Shown in pieces: positions 50,311 through 59,661 of a stretch of DNA of 64,000 nt; position 1 is the first letter of the stretch; the number at the start of each line of letters is the position of its first letter. The notes below the pieces were generated by a model that ran no database searches, was not told the origin of the DNA, and saw nothing but the letters and a program-made list of their open reading frames with translations. Position numbers and translations under genes: made by a program. The stretch is from contig JAOABC010000002.1 of assembly GCA_026418535.1 (NCBI GenBank), positions 124,001 through 188,000 on the forward strand, written 5' to 3'. The DNA is from Hydrogenothermaceae bacterium (GTDB taxonomy: Bacteria; Aquificota; Aquificia; Aquificales; Hydrogenothermaceae).

Positions 50311-53264
50311 AGAAGGCCAGCTTAACCGTCTCTGGACTCTTGATTCTTTCAGGATACTCTTTCGGGGAATACACTCTTAATAGAAAAGAATCGACTAAAA
50401 ACTACACAATAGAAACAAAAGATTTTATTCTTAATATCCTTAATAAAAGAGAATCGACTAAAAACTACACAATAGAAACAAAAGATTTTATTCTTAATAT
50501 CCTTAATAAAAGAGAATCGACTAAAAACTACATGAACAAAGGTCAACCACATGATGAAGTAGAACACAAAAAAACGGTAAGAGTAGTAGATGAGGAGCTT
50601 CTTAAATTACTCCTGATAGCTCTCTTAGGAAAAAACGACATAGAAAGTGCCTATGATGTTGCAAAAAAAGGTATAGAACTCTTCCCAGATAAGGAGTACT
50701 GGTGGGAACAGTACGGTAAAATAGCCGTTTGGTCCGGGAGAACAGTAGAATCATTTACAGCCTACCAGAAGATATTCGAAATAAACCCATCAAGAGAAAA
50801 TGTATTAAAACTGTTTAGAATTTCTCTATTAGTGAACCGGTTTGACATTACTTCAAACCTGCTTGAGAGGTACGATTTTCTGTTTTCAGAGCTGAAAGAC
50901 ATAAAGGATATGGTTTACATATTCAAAAAAAGTGGCAAGATAGAGGAATTTATAAAACTTTTATCGGAGAGGTATAAAAAAGAGAAAAATCCGGAGTATC
51001 TTTATCATATAGCTTCTCTCTTCTATGATGTAGGTAATATCCAAGAGTCTTTAAAATTTATCAGAGAGTTAGAAGAGAAAAGATCTTTAAAGATAAACGA
51101 GATTATTTTTTACTCTAGCATACTGTATATTTTAAAGAGACCTGTAGATTCTTTCAATGTTTTAAGTCGTTATGAGAAGTTTGTTCTTTCAGAGCTATCT
51201 AAAGGAAATAAAGATAATTTAAAAGATGTGCTAGAGTACTATCAAACTTTCTCAGACTTAGCCTGGTTTTTAAAAGAGTATGAAAAAGCTATTTATACCA
51301 GTAAAATATTGGATGAGGTAGAAAATGGTAGGTTAATTGACTATATAAGACTATGCTCGTTTTTTAGTTCAAAGAAAGACTATAAAACTGTATTAGAGTA
51401 TGCAAGAAAAGGTTATAAGAAGTATAAGAACAGCTATTTACTCTCAGCATATGTAGAATCTCTATATAGACTTAAAGACTGGAACAGTATAGTAACTCTA
51501 TCATCAGAAGAAGACATAAAAGAACAACTCCTTAAAGATATATACCTTTTTTCTCTATACAACAGAGCTCTTGTAAAGAGTTGGAAAAGATCTGAAGCAT
51601 TAAAGAATATAAAAACTATACTGAAACAGAACCCTTCAGAAGAGTTTATTTCTGAATCTATATTTCTTGCCATAGAGAGTTCTGACAAGGACATTGCTAA
51701 CTACATCTTGTCTAATTTAAAAAAATATGAAAACAGTTTACCTAAACAGTTTGCTATCCTTTACTTATTTCTACAGAACACAAAAGACGCGCTTAACCTC
51801 CTTTCAAAGGTAGATAAAAACAATCTGGAGGACTTATTACTTTTTGCGGACATATTACAGAATTACGGTAGGGTGGAAGAGGCTCAGCGTATTAAGTATC
51901 AGATTTTTAGGGAGTTATCAAAAGAGGATATATTCAACCTTGACTCTTCTAAGATCGAGTTTTACCTGAAAGTAGGCATAGATTTTCTTAGTGGTTCCTC
52001 TCTGGATAAACTATTCAAAATAGCTAAAGAGAGGTTAGAGCCGGAGGTTTACGAAGATATATACTTCTCTTATATACTCAAACTGATCAAACAAGAAAAA
52101 CTTCTGTATATATTAGAAAAACATAAAAAAACTCTAAGACCATGGATGTACCTTAACCTCTCCTTATGGATGGATGATAGGTACTGGCAGGGAGAGCTGT
52201 TAGAGAAGTTTGGGGATATACTCCCTATAAGGGATAGAGTGGAAGCCCTAAGAAGAACTGGCCAGATAAAGAAAGCCGGATACTATGCCTTTAAGGGTTT
52301 AGAGGAGAACAGAGAAGACTTTTCACTCTACAAACAGTTTAGAGATCTAATATACAGTAACTACTCAAAAATAGAGAACTCTCTATCTTACACAAGCTGG
52401 GACAGAGTAGAAAACTTTAGAGAAAATCTTTTTATAAGATACTACTTTGAAAAAGGTCTATATTTTAACTATGATTTCTTAGATGTCTTCAAAATAAAGA
52501 ACAGCAATCCTAACTACACTAACATCGGTTTAAAATTCCACAGTTTCAGAGTTGCAAAGCAGACGGATAAAAGAAAAATAGAAACTGGGGCTTCTTACAT
52601 TGACGGTGTGGAAGAAAGTACTGGTTTTGTATTTAGATATACTGAATATCTAGGAAACAGAACTTCCTTAGATTTATTTACTGGATTTAATCAACTCTCT
52701 TACGAAAGTTTGTACATGTTTTTTGGTGGAATGAAAGATAGTTATTCCTTATCTTTAACCCATAACCTAAACAATAGAGCATCTTTCTATTTGTCTAGTA
52801 TTTATGATGTATACAAATCTCAGGATGAGAAAAAGATTGGATATGGGAATACATCTTATGGAGAAACATCTTACAAGGTAAGGATTGGCTATCCTGACTA
52901 TACTTTTAGACTATACTTGCAGAATAGTAACTTTAACGAGAAAAACACAGATAAGGGAAGTATAAACAAGGTATCATCCAAACAGAATCCGGACGTTTTA
53001 CCACCAAGCTATGGCTCTGTAGGTATAGGATTTCTCTTTGGGCTTGATAACAGAGACAACTACGTTAGGGTTTGGAGACCTTTTTTCTCTGCGGATATAG
53101 TTCTAAACAGTAGGACCGGATTAGGATACGGACTGTCTGCAGGTATAGGTGGAACATTCTTTAGACAGGATAACCTTTCAACTGGACTTAAATATATACA
53201 AGACTTCAAAGGAACTACAGCATCCTTCTGGGAGTATTACTTTAAGTATCTACTACTCTTTTAA
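50307..53264 (+). CDS. pelB: PelB C-terminal part: TPR scaffold and outer-membrane beta-barrel (PelB2)
   Basis: A 985-residue exported protein. Signal peptide 'KKASLTVSGLLILSGYSFG'; then a 21-residue tandem repeat (residues 28-69), TPR-like helices (90-690), and a C-terminal porin-like barrel (about 700-985) with alternating aromatic strands ending in 'YYFKYLLLF' with terminal Phe. This is the Pel export pore with its periplasmic scaffold. It overlaps PelB1 by 4 bp. It is the last gene of the operon; lepA begins 41 bp later with no visible terminator. Confidence 0.85.
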   Translation: MKKASLTVSGLLILSGYSFGEYTLNRKESTKNYTIETKDFILNILNKRESTKNYTIETKDFILNILNKRESTKNYMNKGQPHDEVEHKKTVRVVDEELLKLLLIALLGKNDIESAYDVAKKGIELFPDKEYWWEQYGKIAVWSGRTVESFTAYQKIFEINPSRENVLKLFRISLLVNRFDITSNLLERYDFLFSELKDIKDMVYIFKKSGKIEEFIKLLSERYKKEKNPEYLYHIASLFYDVGNIQESLKFIRELEEKRSLKINEIIFYSSILYILKRPVDSFNVLSRYEKFVLSELSKGNKDNLKDVLEYYQTFSDLAWFLKEYEKAIYTSKILDEVENGRLIDYIRLCSFFSSKKDYKTVLEYARKGYKKYKNSYLLSAYVESLYRLKDWNSIVTLSSEEDIKEQLLKDIYLFSLYNRALVKSWKRSEALKNIKTILKQNPSEEFISESIFLAIESSDKDIANYILSNLKKYENSLPKQFAILYLFLQNTKDALNLLSKVDKNNLEDLLLFADILQNYGRVEEAQRIKYQIFRELSKEDIFNLDSSKIEFYLKVGIDFLSGSSLDKLFKIAKERLEPEVYEDIYFSYILKLIKQEKLLYILEKHKKTLRPWMYLNLSLWMDDRYWQGELLEKFGDILPIRDRVEALRRTGQIKKAGYYAFKGLEENREDFSLYKQFRDLIYSNYSKIENSLSYTSWDRVENFRENLFIRYYFEKGLYFNYDFLDVFKIKNSNPNYTNIGLKFHSFRVAKQTDKRKIETGASYIDGVEESTGFVFRYTEYLGNRTSLDLFTGFNQLSYESLYMFFGGMKDSYSLSLTHNLNNRASFYLSSIYDVYKSQDEKKIGYGNTSYGETSYKVRIGYPDYTFRLYLQNSNFNEKNTDKGSINKVSSKQNPDVLPPSYGSVGIGFLFGLDNRDNYVRVWRPFFSADIVLNSRTGLGYGLSAGIGGTFFRQDNLSTGLKYIQDFKGTTASFWEYYFKYLLLF
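50388..50531 (+). repeat. 63-bp tandem duplication in pelB2
   Basis: Two full identical 63-bp units (50388-50450 and 50451-50513) and 18 bp of a third (50514-50531). Each unit encodes 21 residues (ESTKNYTIETKDFILNILNK plus R). They keep the reading frame and lie just after the signal peptide. The exact identity points to a recent slippage or duplication. Confidence 0.97.
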
Positions 53265-53305
53265 GATGTTAAAATATTCTCTCTAAATACCTCAAGAGGT
53301 AAAGG

Positions 53306-55093
53306 ATGAAAGACAGGCTATCATATATTAGAAACTTCTCTATAATAGCACACGTAGACCATGGAAAGTCAACCCTTGCAGATAGGCTTATAGAGTTTAC
53401 TGGAGCCCTTGAAAAGAGAGAGATGAAAGAACAACTCCTTGACACACTTGATATAGAAAGAGAAAGGGGCATCACCATAAAGTTACAGGCTGTCCGGTTA
53501 AAGTATAGAGACTATACTTTACATCTGATAGACACTCCAGGGCACGTAGACTTTGGTTACGAAGTCTCCAGGTCTCTAGCTGCCTGTGAAGGTGCTTTAC
53601 TACTTGTTGATGCTACTCAAGGTATAGAGGCCCAAACTATAGCAACTTTCTGGCAAGCTCTTAATCTAAACCTTGAGATTATTCCTGTTATAAACAAGAT
53701 AGACCTACCTTCTGCTGAGGTGGACAGGATAAAGAAGCAGATAGAGGATGTATTAGGGTTAGACCCAGAGGGAGCTATACTGGCTTCCGGGAAGGCTGGA
53801 ATAGGTATTGAGAATATACTTGAAGCTATAGTTAGCAGAATACCACCACCAAAAGGTGATGAAAACGCACCACTAAAAGCCCTGATATTCGACTCTTACT
53901 ACGACCCTTACAGAGGAGCCGTTGCCTTTGTGAGAATAGTTGACGGAGAGATAAAAGTAGGAACTAGAATAAGACTTATGTCTACAGGGAAAGAGTTTGA
54001 AGTTACAGAGGTTGGGGCCCAGACTCCGAAGATGGAGAGACTAGACTCTCTAAAAGCCGGAGATGTAGGTTATATAGCGGCAGCTATAAAGGATGTAAGA
54101 GATATAAGGGTTGGAGATACAATAACAGATGTCAAAAAACCTGCAAAAGAGCCGATAGAAGGCTTCAGACCTGCAAAACCCATGGTCTATGCCGGACTTT
54201 ATCCTACAAGTTCAACTACCTTTGAAGATATGAGAGATGCTTTAGAGAGATACTCTATAAACGACGCAGCACTAACTTATGAAGTAGAGTCCTCTCCAGC
54301 TCTTGGTATGGGTTTCAGATGTGGATTTTTGGGACTTTTACACCTTGAGATAGTCCAAGAAAGACTAGAGAGAGAGTACAATATAGAGCTTATAACTACT
54401 GCTCCAAACGTCATCTATAGAGTCATAACTACAAAAAAAGAAGATTTAGAAGTAAGAAACCCTTCTCAACTGCCACCCCAGAATTACATAGATAAGATAT
54501 TAGAGCCTTACATAGAGGCAAGCATAATAACACCAAATGAATACGTTGGAGCTATTATACAGCTTGTTCAAGATAAAAGAGGAATACAGAAAGGGTTCGA
54601 ATATCTAGACCAGAAAACTGTTTTGCTAAGGTATGACATACCTCTTGGGGAAGTCCTCTTTGACTTCCATGATAAGTTAAAGACAGCTACGAAGGGTTAT
54701 GCTTCGTTTGACTATGAGTTTATAGGATACAAAGAGGGAGATCTTGTAAGGATGGATATTCTGATAAACGATGAGCCTGTTGATGCTCTCTCTTTTATAG
54801 TCCATAAGGATAAAGCTTACAGAGTAGGGAGAACACTTGTAGATAAGATGAAAGAGGTTATCCCAAGACAGCTCTTTGAAGTGAAGATACAGGCTGCTAT
54901 AGGTTCTAAAGTTATAGCATCCTCAAGGGTAGCACCTCTACGGAGAGATGTTCTGGCTAAGTGTTACGGGGGAGACATAACGAGAAAAAAGAAGCTACTT
55001 GAGAAACAGAAAGAAGGTAAGAAGAGGATGAAGCAGTTTGGTAAAGTAGAACTGCCTCAAGAAGCATTCTTGAGTATACTCAAGGCAGACTAA
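53306..55093 (+). CDS. lepA: Elongation factor 4 (LepA)
   Basis: A 595-residue translational GTPase of the ribosome (back-translocase/biogenesis factor). G1 is AHVDHGKST (residues 15-23), G2 in 'ERERGITIK', G3 'DTPGHVDF', G4 'NKIDLP'. The C-terminal domain has the LepA-specific '[16 protein letters not shown]' and '[27 protein letters not shown]'. Length is typical. ATG follows GAGGTAAAGG. It lies 2 bp before birA. Confidence 0.96.
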   Translation: MKDRLSYIRNFSIIAHVDHGKSTLADRLIEFTGALEKREMKEQLLDTLDIERERGITIKLQAVRLKYRDYTLHLIDTPGHVDFGYEVSRSLAACEGALLLVDATQGIEAQTIATFWQALNLNLEIIPVINKIDLPSAEVDRIKKQIEDVLGLDPEGAILASGKAGIGIENILEAIVSRIPPPKGDENAPLKALIFDSYYDPYRGAVAFVRIVDGEIKVGTRIRLMSTGKEFEVTEVGAQTPKMERLDSLKAGDVGYIAAAIKDVRDIRVGDTITDVKKPAKEPIEGFRPAKPMVYAGLYPTSSTTFEDMRDALERYSINDAALTYEVESSPALGMGFRCGFLGLLHLEIVQERLEREYNIELITTAPNVIYRVITTKKEDLEVRNPSQLPPQNYIDKILEPYIEASIITPNEYVGAIIQLVQDKRGIQKGFEYLDQKTVLLRYDIPLGEVLFDFHDKLKTATKGYASFDYEFIGYKEGDLVRMDILINDEPVDALSFIVHKDKAYRVGRTLVDKMKEVIPRQLFEVKIQAAIGSKVIASSRVAPLRRDVLAKCYGGDITRKKKLLEKQKEGKKRMKQFGKVELPQEAFLSILKAD

Positions 55094-55094
55094 G

Positions 55095-56048
55095 ATGATA
55101 GACAGTGTAGAACTTGTTAAACTCCTAAAAGAGAGAAAACACTCCGGACAGGAGCTTGCAGATGTATTTAAAGTATCAAGATCTGGAGTGTGGAAAAAAG
55201 TGAAGAAACTTCAGGAAAAAGGGTACGTTATAGAGGTAGACAAGGAAGGTTACAGAATAGTATCCTCTCCAGATAAAGTTCTACCGGAAGAAGTAATACC
55301 CTTTCTAAACACTAAGTTCATAGGTCGTAACTACATACACTTTGAAGAGATTCATTCTACTAATGAGTACATAAAATCTAAGGAATTTCCAGATGGGGCG
55401 ATTGTAGTTGCAGAGACCCAGACAGCCGGAAAAGGTAGAAAGGGCAGGAAGTGGGTCTCCATATATTCGAAGGGTCTATACTTCTCCGTTTTACTAAAAC
55501 CAAGGGTGGAAGTTTACTACACTTCAAAGCTCAGTCTACTATTCCTGTACAGTGTGTTTAAGGTTTTAAAGACTTATGTTAATGAAGGTCTAAAGATAAA
55601 GTGGCCTAATGATATATACCTAAATGGCAAGAAACTAGCAGGATTTCTTATAGACAGCTCTATTGAAAACAACGAAGTTATAAAGATAGTACTTGGAGTA
55701 GGTATAAACGTAAGCAATGATCTTGAAGACTTGATGGATGTGGAGATAGCAACATCTCTAAAGATAGAAACTGGAAAAGAGTTCAACAGAAAAACACTGC
55801 TAGCAAATCTACTTCAAGAGATAGAGATAGATTACTATAGATTTTTAGAAACTAAGTTCTTTGATGTAATTAATATTGAGAGAGACTTGCTTTGGCTTGG
55901 TGAGAATGTTAAGATCTATGAAGATGGTAAAGTTATACACGAGGGAACGATAGAAGGACTAAACGATGATGGTGCTCTAAAACTCCGGACAAAGGAAAAT
56001 GTAGAGCTTATATACATTGGAGAGTTGTCTGTGAGAGGTCAGTTATGA
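55095..56048 (+). CDS. birA: Bifunctional biotin operon repressor/biotin-protein ligase
   Basis: A 317-residue protein. N-terminal winged helix-turn-helix 'SGQELADVFKVSRSGVWKKVKKLQEKGY' (residues 17-44), ligase domain with 'STNEYIKS', the biotinoyl-AMP loop 'ETQTAGKGRKGRKWVS' (residues 112-127), 'KWPNDIYLNGKKLAGFLID' and a C-terminal SH3-like domain. It attaches biotin to carboxylases and may repress biotin genes. The last 10 bp overlap trpE tail to tail. Confidence 0.92.
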   Translation: MIDSVELVKLLKERKHSGQELADVFKVSRSGVWKKVKKLQEKGYVIEVDKEGYRIVSSPDKVLPEEVIPFLNTKFIGRNYIHFEEIHSTNEYIKSKEFPDGAIVVAETQTAGKGRKGRKWVSIYSKGLYFSVLLKPRVEVYYTSKLSLLFLYSVFKVLKTYVNEGLKIKWPNDIYLNGKKLAGFLIDSSIENNEVIKIVLGVGINVSNDLEDLMDVEIATSLKIETGKEFNRKTLLANLLQEIEIDYYRFLETKFFDVINIERDLLWLGENVKIYEDGKVIHEGTIEGLNDDGALKLRTKENVELIYIGELSVRGQL

Positions 56049-57517
56049 GCTACTATCTCTATTGCTTTCATCATAGCTTTTGCCTTGTTTAGAGTCTCCT
56101 CGTACTCTCTCTCTGGAATAGAGTCTGCTACTATACCTGCTCCTGCTTGGACGTAAACAGTTCCATTTACTATAACCGCCGTTCTTATAGCTATAGCCGT
56201 GTCCAAGTTCCCGTTAAAACTAAGGTAGCCTATAGCACCTGCGTATATGTTTCTTCTCTCTGGCTCAAGTTCAGATATTATCTGCATAGCTCTGACTTTT
56301 GGTGCACCACTTACAGTTCCAACAGGAAAAACAGACTTTAAAACATCCACAGAATGGAGACCTTCTCTAAGCTCTCCAGATACATCTGATACTATATGCA
56401 TAACATGAGAGTAGTTCTCTATGTACATAAACCTATCTACTCGTACAGTTCCTGCCTTCGCAACTTTTCCTACATCGTTCCGTGCAAGATCTACGAGCAT
56501 CAGATGCTCTGCTCGCTCTTTCTCATCTTTCAGAAGTTCTTCTTTAAGCCTACTGTCCTCCTCTTCATCTTTACCTCGTGGTCTTGTCCCTGCTATTGGT
56601 TTTGTGAGGATTTTTCCATTCTTCACTGTGACAAGCATCTCCGGGGAAGAACCAACTACCTGGATATCCTTGAAATCCAGGTAAAACAGATAAGGAGAAG
56701 GGTTTATATACCTTATAGTCCTATATATATCAACAGGATTTATATTTATCTCTTTATAAAACCTTTGAGAAAGGACAACCTGTATTATATCTCCCTCTTC
56801 TATATACTTCTTCGATTTTAAAACGGCTTCACAGAAAGACTCTTTAGTAAAGTTGGACTTCCAACCGTTGAGTTTTATCTCATATGGAGATATCTCAATC
56901 CTTGGAGTCTCCAAGGGTTTAGAGAGCATGGTCTCTATATTTTTTATTTTATCTAAAGCTTTGATGTAGACTATCTCTGGTTTATCTTCCCTATCTAAGA
57001 ATGTGGAGATTATTATCTTTATACTGTTTTTAAGGTTATCAAAGGCTACAACTTCGTCGCTTAAGAAAAAGTACAAATCAGGAATACCTAACCTATCTGG
57101 ATTTATATCTCCTACAGGTTCGTAGAAGTTCACCGTATCGTATCCCACATAGCCAACATATCCTCCCCAGAAAGGAGGTAAATCCACATCCCTGTATGGT
57201 TTCAGTGTCAAGACTAACCTCTTTAACTCTCCTATAGGGTCATTACTGCTTTTGTACTCAATCTTTCCCCTGTTGTATATCTCTACTGTGTTTCCCTTAG
57301 TTCGTATGTAGAAGTTTTCAGAGGAGCCTATAAAGGAGTATCTTCCTTTCTGATCTCCTTTCTCTACACTCTCTAAGATGTAGTTAAACCTGTCTGGTCT
57401 GTGAAGTTTTAGGAATACAGAGAGAGGTGTATCTATATCAAGCAGGATTTCTTTGTATACAGGAATGACATTATATCTTTCCGACAACTCTACAAACTTC
57501 TCTAAAGTCAGGTTCAT
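56039..57517 (-). CDS. trpE: Anthranilate synthase component I
   Basis: A 492-residue chorismate-utilising enzyme of tryptophan synthesis. The N-terminal region has 'TPLSVFLKL' and 'FNYILESVEKG', the latter being the LLES-type tryptophan feedback site that marks TrpE over PabB. The catalytic domain shows 'VLSQRFYKEI', 'VGSSPEMLV', 'KPIAGTRPRG', 'LVDLARNDVGKVAKAG' and 'SGAPKVRAM'. It starts 1 bp after the surE stop; trpG is not adjacent. Confidence 0.93.
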   Translation of the reverse strand: MNLTLEKFVELSERYNVIPVYKEILLDIDTPLSVFLKLHRPDRFNYILESVEKGDQKGRYSFIGSSENFYIRTKGNTVEIYNRGKIEYKSSNDPIGELKRLVLTLKPYRDVDLPPFWGGYVGYVGYDTVNFYEPVGDINPDRLGIPDLYFFLSDEVVAFDNLKNSIKIIISTFLDREDKPEIVYIKALDKIKNIETMLSKPLETPRIEISPYEIKLNGWKSNFTKESFCEAVLKSKKYIEEGDIIQVVLSQRFYKEININPVDIYRTIRYINPSPYLFYLDFKDIQVVGSSPEMLVTVKNGKILTKPIAGTRPRGKDEEEDSRLKEELLKDEKERAEHLMLVDLARNDVGKVAKAGTVRVDRFMYIENYSHVMHIVSDVSGELREGLHSVDVLKSVFPVGTVSGAPKVRAMQIISELEPERRNIYAGAIGYLSFNGNLDTAIAIRTAVIVNGTVYVQAGAGIVADSIPEREYEETLNKAKAMMKAIEIVAHN

Positions 57518-58300
57518 CTAAAACCTCTCTATCTTAGCGAGGAAGTTCTGTTTTTCCAAGAGCTCGAGAGCGCCATAGTCTGTAAGGTCTAACCTTATAG
57601 GTGTGATTGAGATGTACCTTTCCTTTATAGCTGTGTAGTCAGTTCCAGGTTGACACCCCCCCATAAGCTCCTCTTCTCCACCAATCCAGAAGAACTCTTC
57701 CTTTGATGGAGACAGATATTTTACTATCTCCTCCTTGTAAGCGCTTCTTCCTTGTCTTGTTAGCAGATAGCCTTTTATCTGGTCTTTTGGAATGACAGGA
57801 ATGTTTACATTCAGGAAGGTTCCTTTAGGAAGTCCAAAATCCTCTACAACCTTTATAATAGGAATTACCATCTCAGCCGCTGATCTGTAGTCCGGATTTT
57901 TTGAAGAGGAAACAGAAAGAGCTACAGATGGTATTCCAAAGAGACAGCCTTCCCTTGCAGCTCCTACAGTCCCAGAGTAGAATACATCGTTACCTATGTT
58001 CGGTCCAGTGTTTATCCCAGAAACTAAAAGGTCTGGTTTTTTTCCACCAAGTATGACATTTATTCCTAGGTGAACACAGTCAGCAGGTGTTCCATCTACT
58101 ATACAGTAGAAGTCCTCTGATATCTTCTGGATTTTTAGAGGTTTTGTAAATGTCAGAGAGTGACTAGTTCCGGACATGTTCCTATCGGGAGTTATCGTTA
58201 TCGTACTAAAACCCTCTTGTATGAGTCTCTCTTTTATTGCGTGGACACCTGGTGACTGGTATCCATCATCGTTGGTTATAAGGACTTTAGGCTTCATCAT
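57518..58300 (-). CDS. surE: 5'/3'-Nucleotidase SurE
   Basis: A 260-residue metal-dependent nucleoside monophosphatase linked to stationary-phase survival. The metal site is ITNDDGY (residues 9-15), with '[13 protein letters not shown]' (the conserved SxxS loop), '[12 protein letters not shown]' and '[25 protein letters not shown]'. All SurE signatures are present. The second Met may be the true start (MKPKVL). It lies between tRNA-Pro and trpE on the minus strand. Confidence 0.95.
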   Translation of the reverse strand: MMKPKVLITNDDGYQSPGVHAIKERLIQEGFSTITITPDRNMSGTSHSLTFTKPLKIQKISEDFYCIVDGTPADCVHLGINVILGGKKPDLLVSGINTGPNIGNDVFYSGTVGAAREGCLFGIPSVALSVSSSKNPDYRSAAEMVIPIIKVVEDFGLPKGTFLNVNIPVIPKDQIKGYLLTRQGRSAYKEEIVKYLSPSKEEFFWIGGEEELMGGCQPGTDYTAIKERYISITPIRLDLTDYGALELLEKQNFLAKIERF

Positions 58301-58318
58301 TCTCCTCGTTTAGTATAG

Positions 58319-58391
58319 TCGGAGCGACCCGATTCGAACGGGCGACCTCTGGCCCCCCATGCCAGTGCGCTACCACCTGCGCCACGCTCCG
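58319..58391 (-). tRNA. tRNA-Pro(GGG)
   Basis: 73-nt cloverleaf on the minus strand: acceptor CGGAGCG / CGCTCCG, D-arm GCGC...GCGC, anticodon stem CTGGC/GCCAG with loop ATGGGGG (anticodon GGG), T-arm GCCCG-TTCGAAT-CGGGT, discriminator A. It lies 2 bp after the HU gene stop and 18 bp before surE, so it is embedded in a protein operon and needs processing from the mRNA. Confidence 0.95.
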
Positions 58392-58393
58392 GT

Positions 58394-58690
58394 TCATTTT
58401 CCGTTTATCTTTCTTTTTAAGATCTTTCCGGTTTTAAAAGATATACCAAACCTCTCCGGTATTAACTTCTCTTCCCTTGTCTTTGGGTTCCTACCAAGTT
58501 TGGGCTTCCTCTTTTTTATGATGAAACTACCAAATCCAGATATCATAACCTTCTTTCCCTCTACGATCTCTGTAGAGAGATAAGAGGATATTATATCAAA
58601 GGTGCTATCTACTATATTACTTATCTCTTTCCTGTTCAAATTTACTTTGCCACTCTTCACTATTCTGTCAACTATGTCCGCTCTTTTCAT
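58394..58690 (-). CDS. HU/IHF family DNA-binding protein
   Basis: A 98-residue nucleoid protein. 'KRADIVDRIVKSGKVNLNRKEISNIVD' forms the dimerisation helices and 'KVMISGFGSFIIKKRKPKLGRNPKTRE' the DNA-bending arm, with the FGSF signature and the RNPKT arm tip. The sequence is closer to the IHF/HU-like subgroup with a longer C-terminus; which one cannot be told. It overlaps the small membrane protein gene by 23 bp. Confidence 0.9.
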   Translation of the reverse strand: MKRADIVDRIVKSGKVNLNRKEISNIVDSTFDIISSYLSTEIVEGKKVMISGFGSFIIKKRKPKLGRNPKTREEKLIPERFGISFKTGKILKRKINGK

Positions 58691-58832
58691 CCTTTACCTC
58701 TTGATAATATTTCTTATCCCTCTCATCGACAACAGTCTTGTTTTTACTCCAGTACACCATCAGCCCAACAATGATCAAGGCAGCTAAACCGAATATCAGT
58801 ATAGTCAGTAAAAGCTCGAAGGTTTCGTTCAT
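58668..58832 (-). CDS. Small single-pass membrane protein (54 aa)
   Basis: An ORF of 54 residues not usually predicted by length cut-offs: M-N-E-T-F-E, then one hydrophobic helix 'LLLTILIFGLAALIIVGLMV' (residues 7-26), and a charged cytoplasmic tail rich in Lys, Asp and Glu. ATG at 58832 is 3 bp after the gamma-carbonic-anhydrase gene stop, and its end overlaps the HU gene by 23 bp, which supports translation in an operon. Topology resembles small cytochrome-oxidase accessory subunits (CcoQ-like), but no real similarity can be claimed. Confidence 0.6.
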   Translation of the reverse strand: MNETFELLLTILIFGLAALIIVGLMVYWSKNKTVVDERDKKYYQEVKDEKSGHS

Positions 58833-58834
58833 TT

Positions 58835-59350
58835 TTATTCCTCTAAATAACTGTTCTTATATTTTACATAATTTTCCGCAGATTTTTCTATCCAAGACAG
58901 TTCTTCTTCGGTTAGCTTCCTTACAAACCTTGCTGGAACACCTGCCCATAGAGACTGGGGTTCTATAGTCTTGTTCGGGGTTACTAAAGCTCCTGCTCCT
59001 ACAATAGACTGTTTACCAACTACTACTCCATCCATAATGGTAGAAGACATACCTATCAAACAGCTATCCTCTATGGTGCAAGCATGAACCATAATCTTGT
59101 GTCCAATAGTGACATTACTACCTATGATGGTGGGGTATTTTTTATGGTCTACATGGATTATAGTGCCATCTTGAATGTTCGTCCTATCTCCTATTCTTAT
59201 AAAGTTAACATCTCCTCTTATCACTACGTTATACCACACACTACAGTCTCTACCAATCTCAACATCTCCAATTATAACTGCGTTCTCTGCAATAAAGGAA
59301 GATGGATGAATCTTAGGATACTTCCCCTTGTATGGTTTTATTATAGCCAT
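58835..59350 (-). CDS. Gamma-carbonic-anhydrase-like hexapeptide-repeat protein
   Basis: A 171-residue left-handed beta-helix protein of the YrdA/PaaY/gamma-CA family. Hexapeptide repeats run from residue 15 to 140. The zinc ligands are the histidines in 'DGTIIHVDHKK' and 'TIGHKIMVHACTIED', which match the three-histidine site; 'WAGVPARFVRKLTEEE' is the usual C-terminal helix. It may hydrate CO2 or be an acyltransferase-like relative without known substrate. First gene of the minus-strand run with HU and surE. Confidence 0.87.
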   Translation of the reverse strand: MAIIKPYKGKYPKIHPSSFIAENAVIIGDVEIGRDCSVWYNVVIRGDVNFIRIGDRTNIQDGTIIHVDHKKYPTIIGSNVTIGHKIMVHACTIEDSCLIGMSSTIMDGVVVGKQSIVGAGALVTPNKTIEPQSLWAGVPARFVRKLTEEELSWIEKSAENYVKYKNSYLEE

Positions 59351-59640
59351 CTACTGGTTCCGGTCATCTAAACCTTACAAGTTTAGACGGCTGGGGTATT
59401 TCTTTTTCCGCCTTTCAAGTTGTCCCACCCCCAGCTGGCGGTATTTAGGACAACCACAGCCCCTGTCCAAAAAGTGGGAACCCGTGTATACTAACACTAC
59501 ACTGGCTGGTAATACTATTTTACCTTTATTTGATGGTTATTTTCTAGATTATTGTGTTTCTTGAACTTCTAAACTTTTTCTTGTAGTCTGATTAAAATGA
59601 TATTGCAGTGTAGCTCTGTGTGATAAAATTAACCTGAAAT
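59351..59640. other. Intergenic region with a GC-richer core and a dispersed repeat
   Basis: A 310-bp gap with no convincing gene. The part at 59385-59500 is clearly richer in G and C than its surroundings and includes runs such as CCCACCCCCAGCTGG, resembling an insertion-sequence end. The second copy of the 31-bp repeat is at 59526-59556. Confidence 0.45.
59526..59556 (+). repeat. Dispersed 31-bp repeat, copy 2
   Basis: Same sequence as 36706-36736 with three A/G differences, in the same orientation. Located between a GC-richer segment and the ferredoxin promoter region. Confidence 0.65.
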
Positions 59641-59661
59641 ACAGTTTTGGAGGCATTAAAT

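Noticed and set aside
56396-56821. 141-residue ORF antisense to trpE
   Set aside because: The opposite strand encodes TrpE with all conserved motifs; the antisense frame has no ribosome site and an unlikely Tyr/Arg/Ser-rich composition.
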